A stretch of 22,323 bases of DNA from JANRKN01 sp033763435 (GTDB taxonomy: Bacteria; Planctomycetota; Phycisphaerae; Phycisphaerales; UBA1924). The translations under genes and the position numbers were made by a program. The DNA is taken from positions 1-22,323 of the forward strand of contig JANRKN010000083.1 in the NCBI GenBank assembly GCA_033763435.1, given 5' to 3'. This document shows, piece after piece, positions 14,630-21,096 of this stretch (positions are counted from its first letter, which is position 1; each line of letters opens with the position of its first letter). The notes under the pieces were generated by a model. That model was not told where the DNA came from. It ran no database searches and saw only the letters and a program-made list of their open reading frames with translations.

Positions 14630-16279
14630 TCAGACCCGCGCGGCGAGGGCCGAGCGGGTTTCGATCGTTTCAGGCGCGGCGTACGCCAAGTGCGCGGCGT
14701 GGGTGCGCGCGATCTGATGGCGCAGGTCCGAGGCCGAGACAGGGACGTTGCCCAGACGTTGAACCTGAACCGCGGCGGCGGCGGCGCCCAGGAACGAGGC
14801 CTGCAACATCGATGCGCCCGAGGCGAGCGCGAGGGTTGATGTGGTCAGCAGCGCGTCGCCGCAGCCCAGCGCGTCGACCGCGACGGGGCCCAGCGCGGGG
14901 ACGTGCTCGCCGCGCAGACGCGAGAGGAACGAGCCCGAGGCCGAGCTCGAGGCCGCGGCGGCCTGTTCGGCGGCGCGGGGCTCGAAGGCGATGAGGCCGT
15001 CGGCCCCGAGCGTGACGATCGCGCGCGCGGAGCGCGTTTCCTGGAGCAGCGTGAAGGCGGCGAGGGGGAGTGCTTCGCCCAGCAGGCGGGTAGAGTCGCG
15101 CAGCTCGCTTTCGGAGGGGCAGAGCAGGTCCATGCCACGCATTGAGAGAAGGTTGGAGCGCCGACCTGAGACGTCGCCCGAGAGGATGCGGGTGCGCGGG
15201 CGCACGGCCTCGCACAGGCGCGTCATGAGCACGGGCGTGAACAGGCCCAGGCCGAAGTCGGCGATGATCGCGGCGTCGGTGGGCGAGCTGGCGCAGGCCT
15301 CGAGGGCCATGCGCGTGAAACGCTCCTGCTGCGCGGTGTCGAGGACGATCGGCTCGACGAGGTCGAGCTTCATCACCTTCTGCGTGCCGACGAGGAACCG
15401 CTGCTTCTCGGCCATCGGCTGGGCGACGGGCAGGGCGCGGACGTCGATGCCCTCGGCGGCAAGGCGCTGGCGGAACTGGTCGGCGTCGGGGCTTTCGGGC
15501 AGGGCGGTGACGAGCGTGGGGCGCGCGCCCAGCGCGGCGAGGTGGCGCGCGATGACCGCGGCGCCGCCGTCGTAGCGCCGACGGTGCAGCGGGCGAAGGG
15601 TCATGACGGGCGACTCGCCCGCGACGTCGGGCCGATCGCACATCACGTAGGTGTCGAGGATCGACTCGCCGATGACGACCGCGCGCCGGCCCCGGAAGGC
15701 CGAGATGAGCGTGTAGAGGTTCGAGCCCTCGAGGGCTTCGTCGCGGCAGAGCTGACGCAGGCGCGCGTGGAAGGGGTCGGCGGATTCTTCGAGCGCGGCA
15801 ATCAGGGCGGTGGAGCTGAAGACGACGTCGCCCGAGCTGAAGACGACGGTGCCGCCCGCGCGCTCGACGATCTCGCGCTCGCGAAGGAAGCGCGGGTCGT
15901 TGTTGGTTTCGTACTCGCGGCCCTTGATGTAGACGTCGGGCTCGACCTCGGCGAGGAGTTCCGCCGCCGTGGGGCGCGGCTCGATGTAGACCATGTCGAC
16001 GCAATCGAGCGCGGCGAGGTTCTCCGCTCGGAGCTCCTCGGGGATCAGCGGCCGGCCGGTGCCCTTGCGCATCTCCGCGTCGCCCGTGATCGAGACCAGC
16101 AGCAGGTCGCCCTGAGCGCGGGCAAAGCGCAGGTGGCGGATGTGCCCGGGGTGCACGATGTCGAAACAGCCATGGCACTGAACCACGCGGACGCCCCGCG
16201 CGCGCGCGGCACGGCGACGCTCGAGCAGCGTGGCATGGTCGACGATCTTGTCGGCGATCGCGGGGGGCAGCGACGACAT
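14630..16279 (-). CDS. Bifunctional heptose nucleotidyltransferase/kinase, HldE-type with swapped domain order
   Basis: The product is 549 residues. The N-terminal part (about 30-170) is a cytidylyltransferase-fold domain with GCFDIVHPGH (HPGH 43-46) and KGREYE (119-124), as in the adenylyltransferase part of HldE. The C-terminal part (about 198-530) is a PfkB-type sugar kinase with GESILDTY, YDGGAAVIARHLAALGA, KQRFLVGTQKVMKLD, IVTLGADG and DALGCGDA (Asp475 as catalytic base). In E. coli HldE the kinase comes first. The expected product is ADP-D-glycero-beta-D-manno-heptose from heptose 7-phosphate, used for lipopolysaccharide or other glycans, but substrates are inferred. I chose the ATG at 16279; an in-frame ATG at 16324 is an alternative. 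It is convergent with the GAF gene (24 bases apart) and divergent from the PilZ-like gene. Confidence 0.9.
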   Translation of the reverse strand: MSSLPPAIADKIVDHATLLERRRAARARGVRVVQCHGCFDIVHPGHIRHLRFARAQGDLLLVSITGDAEMRKGTGRPLIPEELRAENLAALDCVDMVYIEPRPTAAELLAEVEPDVYIKGREYETNNDPRFLREREIVERAGGTVVFSSGDVVFSSTALIAALEESADPFHARLRQLCRDEALEGSNLYTLISAFRGRRAVVIGESILDTYVMCDRPDVAGESPVMTLRPLHRRRYDGGAAVIARHLAALGARPTLVTALPESPDADQFRQRLAAEGIDVRALPVAQPMAEKQRFLVGTQKVMKLDLVEPIVLDTAQQERFTRMALEACASSPTDAAIIADFGLGLFTPVLMTRLCEAVRPRTRILSGDVSGRRSNLLSMRGMDLLCPSESELRDSTRLLGEALPLAAFTLLQETRSARAIVTLGADGLIAFEPRAAEQAAAASSSASGSFLSRLRGEHVPALGPVAVDALGCGDALLTTSTLALASGASMLQASFLGAAAAAVQVQRLGNVPVSASDLRHQIARTHAAHLAYAAPETIETRSALAARV

Positions 16280-16450
16280 CGGCAGTGTTATCGGCCCGAG
16301 GGACGCCCGGCGTCCATTCTCCATGTGCGGGTTCTGGATGGGTCGGGAACTCCCCGGAACCGAGGGCGCGCGGCCGGTAGAGCGCGCGAGTTGGGCCTCG
16401 TCGGCTCCCGGCGGTTCAGCCGCGGCCCGGGTGTGCCGATGGTGCGGGGT

Positions 16451-16828
16451 ATGACGACGACGACGAACAGCGGCTGGACGGGCGGTGATCGACGCAATGG
16501 CGGCCGGACGACGGCCGACCGCCCGGGCAAGGTGTTTCATCGCGAGAGCCGGCTGTTCCTGCCCGCGCGGATCATGGATACCTCCGACGGCGGGGCGCTG
16601 ATCCGCATGGAGCCGGGGTGGACGGGGCGGAGCATCTCGGCGGGGGATTGCGTCGACGTGCTGGTCGCGTGGAACGCCCACGGCGTGGCGCACACGGGCT
16701 CGCTGCTGGGGGCGACGGTCGTGCGGTCGATGACCGGTCCGGACGGGGCGACGTACTTGGGCGTGAGCTACGCGCGGGCGTCGGGCGATGGGCTGACGGG
16801 CGATGGGCTGGAGGGCGCCGCGGCCTGA
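16451..16828 (+). CDS. PilZ-like domain protein
   Basis: The product is 125 residues. ESRLFLPARIMDTSDGGALIRM resembles the core of PilZ domains, where a D/N-x-S-x-x-G box follows a basic strand; PilZ proteins usually bind cyclic di-GMP. The Arg-x-x-x-Arg motif that should precede it is not at the normal distance: an RRNGGR lies about 20 residues earlier and RPGKVFHRESR has irregular spacing, so ligand binding is doubtful. The rest (CVDVLVAWNAHGVAHTGSLLGATVVRSM) fits the beta-barrel pattern. An ATG at 16439 is an alternative start. nadA begins 28 bases after the stop, so the two may be cotranscribed. The much longer frame reading in from 15542 is a shadow of the hldE-type gene. Confidence 0.65.
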   Translation: MTTTTNSGWTGGDRRNGGRTTADRPGKVFHRESRLFLPARIMDTSDGGALIRMEPGWTGRSISAGDCVDVLVAWNAHGVAHTGSLLGATVVRSMTGPDGATYLGVSYARASGDGLTGDGLEGAAA

Positions 16829-16856
16829 GATTCGGGCCTGTCCCTACAGTCAGCGC

Positions 16857-18095
16857 ATGCTGTGGCAGCCCAGCCTCCCTGAGCGGTACACGCGCGCGAG
16901 CGCGGACGACCTTGCGCGCGAGATCGGCGAGCGTCGGCGCGAGCTGGGCGAGAAGCTGGTCATCCTCGGGCATCACTATCAGACCGATGAGATCATCCGG
17001 CACGCGGATGTGACGGGGGATTCGCTCAAGCTCTCGCAGATCGCGGCGAAGGTCGCGGGCGAGCGGGGCGTCAGGTACGTGATTTTCTGCGGCGTGCACT
17101 TCATGGCCGAGACGGCGGACATGCTGACGCCTGAGAGCGTCGATGTGATCCTGCCCGATCTGTCGGCGGGGTGCTCGATGGCGGACATGGCCGCGTACGA
17201 CGACACGGTGGAGGCGTGGGAGACGATCCACGCGGAGCTGGGCGCTCGCGGGTGGAGCGGGACGATCGTGCCGATCACTTATGTGAACTCGACGGCGGCG
17301 ATCAAGGCGTTCGTCGGCGCGCGGGGCGGGGCGTGCTGCACGTCGAGCAACGCGTCGGAAGTCTTCCGCTGGGCGCGCGAGCAGGCGGGGCCGAACGGGA
17401 AGATCCTGTTCCTGCCCGATCAGCACCTCGGGCGAAACACCGCGGCCAAGGCCGGGATCGACGCGCGGACGCGCACGTGCCTGTACGACCCCAAGAAGGT
17501 TCGCCAGGGTCAGGCGCTGGGCGGCGCGACGGGCGAGCAGCTTCTCGCCTCGGACGTGATCCTGTGGGCGGGGCACTGCTCGGTGCACAAACTGTTCCGG
17601 CCCGAGCACTGCGATCAGGTCCGCGCGATGAGCGCGGCGGAGGCCGAGAAGGACGCGAGCAAGGCGCCCTGGACGATCCTCGTGCACCCCGAGTGCATGA
17701 AGGAGGTCGTGGACAAGGCGGACCTGAACGGATCGACGGAGTACATCATCAAGGCGGTACGCGAGGCCAAGCCCGGGACACGGTTTGCGGTCGGTACGGA
17801 GGTTCACCTGGTGAACCGTCTCGCGGCCGAGGCGCGCGGGCGGGGTGTCGAGGTGCGGATTCTGTCGGACTGTCAGTGCCTGTGCACGACGATGTACCGG
17901 ATTGATCAGCCTCACCTGCTGTGGGTGCTGGACCACTTGACGGGGCGGATGAGCAAGGATGGTTCGGCGAAGGTGGTGAACAAGGTCGCGGTGCATCCGG
18001 AGGTTCGGCGCGATGCGCTGCTGGCGGTGGACCGGATGCTGGCGCTGTCGAGCCCGGGCGCACCACGGATGACGGCGCTGGCGACGGCGGACTGA
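16857..18095 (+). CDS. nadA: Quinolinate synthase
   Basis: The 412-residue product condenses iminoaspartate with dihydroxyacetone phosphate to quinolinate in de novo NAD synthesis, using an oxygen-sensitive 4Fe-4S cluster. Typical motifs are VILGHHYQTDEIIRHAD near the N-terminus, VIFCGVHFMAETADML, LPDLSAGCSMADM (Cys106), NSTAAIKA, CTSSNA, FLPDQHLGRN, WAGHCSVH (Cys241), HPEC and the Cys-rich SDCQCLCTTMYR (Cys339, 341, 343). Cys106, Cys241 and one of the last three are the likely cluster ligands. It is longer than the 300-370 residues common in the family. The ATG at 16857 lacks a strong ribosome binding site. nadB and nadC are not in the window. It ends three bases from the stop of the convergent DoxX-like gene. 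Confidence 0.96.
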   Translation: MLWQPSLPERYTRASADDLAREIGERRRELGEKLVILGHHYQTDEIIRHADVTGDSLKLSQIAAKVAGERGVRYVIFCGVHFMAETADMLTPESVDVILPDLSAGCSMADMAAYDDTVEAWETIHAELGARGWSGTIVPITYVNSTAAIKAFVGARGGACCTSSNASEVFRWAREQAGPNGKILFLPDQHLGRNTAAKAGIDARTRTCLYDPKKVRQGQALGGATGEQLLASDVILWAGHCSVHKLFRPEHCDQVRAMSAAEAEKDASKAPWTILVHPECMKEVVDKADLNGSTEYIIKAVREAKPGTRFAVGTEVHLVNRLAAEARGRGVEVRILSDCQCLCTTMYRIDQPHLLWVLDHLTGRMSKDGSAKVVNKVAVHPEVRRDALLAVDRMLALSSPGAPRMTALATAD

Positions 18096-18098
18096 GAG

Positions 18099-18575
18099 TC
18101 ACTTGCCGCGCACGAGCGCGAGGGCGCGGGCGATGAGCACGCGGGCCTGATGGCGGCGCAGCGCGAGGATCGTGAGCGCGCCGAAGAAGACGATGAGCGC
18201 GAGGGCAAAGAGCAGGCCGCCGTCATTCTGGACGACGATGCCGAGTGGGCCCAGGTGCGCGCCGATCGCGCCGAGGATGATCCCCGCGGCGAGGCCCGCG
18301 CCCACGACCGCGGTGCGCGGGATGAGCAGCAGGACCGCGGCGATGAGCTCCATGACGCCCGAGCCGATGCGCCCGACGGGCTCGGCGCCGAGCTTTTCGA
18401 AGATGTAGACCGACTCGGGCGCGGCGGTGAACTTGAAGAAGAGTGTTTGCGCGAGAACCCCCGCGACGACGAGCTGCGCGAGCCACGAGGCGATCAGCGC
18501 GGGCTTTGAGAGTGGCGCGGGTGCGGATCGCTGCGCGGACTGATCGCGGGCCGAGAGCGTGTTCGGGGTCGTCAT
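18099..18575 (-). CDS. DoxX-like membrane protein
   Basis: The product is 158 residues with four predicted helices at about 27-45, 72-88, 90-108 and 118-138. The N-terminal part (VVAGVLAQTLFFKFTAAPES) and the GSGVMELIAAVLLLIP segment match the general DoxX-like pattern, in which the first helix ends in a K-F/K-L motif and the second begins G-x-x-E. Such proteins are linked to quinone or thiosulfate redox chemistry in some organisms, but many members have no known function and this one carries no CGC motif, unlike the MauE-like gene on the left. The ATG at 18575 has GGAG six bases upstream on the minus strand. Confidence 0.82.
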   Translation of the reverse strand: MTTPNTLSARDQSAQRSAPAPLSKPALIASWLAQLVVAGVLAQTLFFKFTAAPESVYIFEKLGAEPVGRIGSGVMELIAAVLLLIPRTAVVGAGLAAGIILGAIGAHLGPLGIVVQNDGGLLFALALIVFFGALTILALRRHQARVLIARALALVRGK

Positions 18576-18648
18576 GGCGGGCTCCGTGCTGTGGGGGAAT
18601 GCGGACGAGGCTCAGATGCCGGCGGACGGAGCGCGTGACGGTGTGCGT

Positions 18649-18692
18649 AAAAAAACACCGCCCCCGAAGGCTTTCGCCGAGCGGGGGCGGTG
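18649..18692 (-). terminator. Rho-independent terminator of the first beta-helix gene
   Basis: On the minus strand an 11-base stem (plus-strand CACCGCCCCCG 18656-18666 pairing with CGGGGGCGGTG 18682-18692) is followed by seven T (A-run 18649-18655). It lies about 80 bases past the beta-helix stop at 18773 and before the DoxX-like start, so the two genes are probably separate transcripts. Confidence 0.93.
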
Positions 18693-18705
18693 CGTCCGAT
18701 GCTGG

Positions 18706-18728
18706 GGGCTCGCGGAAACGGCGAGCCC
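18706..18728. repeat. Perfect short inverted repeat before the terminator
   Basis: GGGCTCGC (18706-18713) and GCGAGCCC (18721-18728) form an 8-base-pair stem with a seven-base loop GGAAACG. It lies between the beta-helix stop and its terminator and has no T-run of its own, so it may be an RNA 3'-end stabiliser. Confidence 0.7.
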
Positions 18729-18772
18729 GTGACCCGCGTGTTGCGGGCGGAAGGGCGGGGCTTCGGCGGCGG

Positions 18773-20842
18773 TCAGTTGCCGCAGGGCGTGTTGAACGCG
18801 TTGTTGAAGGCGACGAAGTCGTCGGAGTCGACGAAGCCGGTCTGGTCGTAGTCGGCGCTCTTGAAGCAGTTGGGGTCGCTGCCGAAGGCGCCTTGGCCGG
18901 GGCCCGTGCAGCCGCGGGCGAACTGATCGAGGAAGAAGACGAAGTCGTCGCTGTCGACGAAGCCGGACTCATCGAAGTCGGCGGGGCAGGGCGTGTACTG
19001 GCGCTCGTAGCAGCCGCGGTCAACGAGGGGTCCGAAGCCCACGCCGGTGTTGGCGATGGTCCAGTCGTCGACGAAGCGGTCGTTGCCGTCGAGATCGGCG
19101 GTGAGGAGCGAGGCGAAGGAGTTGTTGCCCGAGTCGACGGCGGGCGAGGTGTCACCCAGTCGGCAATTGTCGTCGGTGTCGCCGATGACGTTGTTCGCGC
19201 CGTTGGCGTCGATGAACTCGGGGTTCAGGGCGTTGTTGCCGAAGCCGCCGAGCGAACCGGCGAGGGCCTGGACGGTGGTGTAGTTGGCGGTGAAGGACGA
19301 GCCGGCGTTGCCCGTGAACTGCATGGCGAAGGTGTTGCTGAAGCCGCCCGAGTCGGTGTTGCCCCAGACGATCGAGTTCTTGTAGAAGGCGCTGCCGGCG
19401 TTGTTGATGTAGTGCCCGCCCGTCTGGAACGAGGCGGCGTTGGCGGAGAGGGTGCAGTTGGTGAGGTCGGTGGTGCCTGCGACCTGGTAGATCGCGCCGC
19501 CCTTGTCGAACGAGCGATTGCCCGAGAACAGCGAGTTGCGGAGGACGTGGCTTCCGGCGTTGAAGTAGATGGCGCCGCCGGCGAAGGCCGTGTTGCCCAG
19601 GAAGGTGCCGTCGACGATCGTGAGGTTGCCGGTGCCGGTCTTGTAGATGGCGCCGCCGGAGCCGTCCGAATCGTTGTTGAGGAAGTAGCCGTTGGTGAGG
19701 GTGAGGGAGGAGTTGAAGACGTAGAGCCCGCCGCCCTGGTTGCCGGCGGTGTTGGAGATGAACTTGAGGTTGGCCAGGACGGGCGCGCCGCCGGTGACCT
19801 TGAGGCCGCCGCCCATTCCGTCGGCGGTGTTGTTGCCGTTGGCGATGGTGAAGCCGTCGAGCACGGTGGTGGAGGCGCAATTGTTCATCTTGACGACGGT
19901 GTGCGAGTTTCCGTTGGTGATCGCACCGTTGAGGGCGGTGATGAAGAAGAACGGCGCCGTGCGCTCGCTGAGGCTGCTCTCGCTTCCGGCAAACCCGCCG
20001 AACAGGCGCATGCCGCTGGGGATGTCGAAGGAGATGGTCTTGTCGGAGCCGGCGGTGGGCTTGTAGAAGCCCGAGGCGGTCCACGCCTCGATGATGCTGG
20101 GGCCCGCGCGGCGAGCGAAGTCGATCGCGACCTGCGGGTTGTTGAAGGCCGTGGCCCACGAGCTGCCGTCGACGCCCGGGCCGGGGGCGTTGTCGTTGAC
20201 GTACACGCGGTAGTCGCCGCGGCCGAGCTTGATGAGCTGCATGCCGTTGACGATGCCCCGGCCCGTGAGGGCGTTGTAGCCCGTCTGGACGCTGAACGAA
20301 CCGCCCGCGGCGACGGACTTGCCGAAGACCATGAACGCCGAGCCGGGCAGGAACGAGTTGGAGAACTGCGCGCCGCCGCACTGCTGGCCGTCGTCGCCCA
20401 GCGAGCCGGAGCTGAGCGCGGAGCTGACGTTGCTGGCAAACTGAGCGTCCTGGGCATAGACGATGAGGATGTAAGTACCCGCGGAGAGGTTGTTGAAGGT
20501 GAAGGTCATGGTCGGATCGCCCGAGTCGAGCTCGAAGTAGTCGTCCATCAGGTTGTCGAAGTTGCTCGACGCGGGGAAGCCGAAGGTGGTCGCGACGCCC
20601 GAGGCGTTGCGCGAGAGCGTGACGCCCGAGTTCGTGCCGTCAAGGTTTTTGAGGGTGATCGAGAGGGGCGCGGTCGGGAAGACGGAGTTCCACGTTCCGG
20701 GCTGATCCCCCGCGGCGCCATACGACGAGGCGGGAACCGTCGACGAGCTGGTGGTGTTGAAGTCGACGTTGAACGATTGGCCCAGCGCGGAACCCGCGAT
20801 GAGCGTGAGGGCGAACGCCGCCGTGAGACAAGAACGATTCAT
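18773..20842 (-). CDS. Secreted beta-helix protein with C-terminal EF-hand-like dockerin-type module
   Basis: The product is 689 residues. A signal peptide (MNRSCLTAAFALTLIAGSALG) precedes QSFNV. Residues about 22-210 form an N-terminal domain with no name I can give (a jelly-roll-like pattern, DPTMTFTFNNLSAGTYILIVYA). VYVNDNAPGPGVDGSSWATAF then introduces a right-handed beta-helix with many GGGLYV, GGAIYK, GGAIYF and GGAIYQ turns (about 300-560). NPEFIDANGA...DTSPAVDSGNN...DRGCYERQ matches the choice-of-anchor Q type ending. The last 71 residues (619-689) hold two calcium-binding-like units, DFDESGFVDSDDF and DYDQTGFVDSDDF, bounded by four cysteines. AAGGAG seven bases upstream supports the ATG at 20842. 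Probably a cell-surface or secreted adhesin-like or polysaccharide-associated protein; the ligand is unknown. Confidence 0.9.
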   Translation of the reverse strand: MNRSCLTAAFALTLIAGSALGQSFNVDFNTTSSSTVPASSYGAAGDQPGTWNSVFPTAPLSITLKNLDGTNSGVTLSRNASGVATTFGFPASSNFDNLMDDYFELDSGDPTMTFTFNNLSAGTYILIVYAQDAQFASNVSSALSSGSLGDDGQQCGGAQFSNSFLPGSAFMVFGKSVAAGGSFSVQTGYNALTGRGIVNGMQLIKLGRGDYRVYVNDNAPGPGVDGSSWATAFNNPQVAIDFARRAGPSIIEAWTASGFYKPTAGSDKTISFDIPSGMRLFGGFAGSESSLSERTAPFFFITALNGAITNGNSHTVVKMNNCASTTVLDGFTIANGNNTADGMGGGLKVTGGAPVLANLKFISNTAGNQGGGLYVFNSSLTLTNGYFLNNDSDGSGGAIYKTGTGNLTIVDGTFLGNTAFAGGAIYFNAGSHVLRNSLFSGNRSFDKGGAIYQVAGTTDLTNCTLSANAASFQTGGHYINNAGSAFYKNSIVWGNTDSGGFSNTFAMQFTGNAGSSFTANYTTVQALAGSLGGFGNNALNPEFIDANGANNVIGDTDDNCRLGDTSPAVDSGNNSFASLLTADLDGNDRFVDDWTIANTGVGFGPLVDRGCYERQYTPCPADFDESGFVDSDDFVFFLDQFARGCTGPGQGAFGSDPNCFKSADYDQTGFVDSDDFVAFNNAFNTPCGN
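18812..18868. repeat. DNA repeat unit 1 of 4 (EF-hand-like segment)
   Basis: Plus-strand text beginning GACGAAGTCGTCGGAGTCGA, encoding SADYDQTGFVDSDDFV on the minus strand. Closely similar units are at 18938-18988, 21136-21192 and 21262-21312. Confidence 0.85.
18938..18988. repeat. DNA repeat unit 2 of 4 (EF-hand-like segment)
   Basis: Begins GACGAAGTCGTCGCTGTCGA and encodes CPADFDESGFVDSDDFV on the minus strand. It encodes the same 17 residues as unit 4. Confidence 0.85.
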
Positions 20843-21030
20843 GCTGCTGCTCCTTCGGGCCCTTGGGCGCACCGGCGTACGTGACGCGGCGCACCTGGGC
20901 TCAACGGGCGGGAACCAACGCACGCCCACGCGCTCCAGCGCCCCCGGCGGACGCGTGCCGGGTCGGGCGCTGGGCACAAGTGATGCGGCGTTCGCACGCA
21001 GATCGGCTGATCACGACCGAGAAAAAGTGC

Positions 21031-21064
21031 AAAAACACACAGGCCCCGGTGCGTATCCGGGGCC
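21031..21064 (-). terminator. Rho-independent terminator of the second beta-helix gene
   Basis: On the minus strand GGCCCCGG pairs with CCGGGGCC (plus-strand 21042-21049 and 21057-21064, seven-base loop), followed by TGTGTG and a T-run (A-run 21031-21035). It lies 33 bases past the stop at 21097, so the upstream paralogue is transcribed separately from the gene at 18773-20842. Confidence 0.88.
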
Positions 21065-21096
21065 CGTGCAGGAGTGTGTATGGGCTGAGCGTCGCG

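Noticed and set aside
18443..20884. 813-residue plus-strand open frame opposite the first beta-helix gene
   Set aside because: Val/Glu/Gly/Ala-rich repetitive translation that mirrors the Asn/Gly/Ser codons of the real minus-strand gene.
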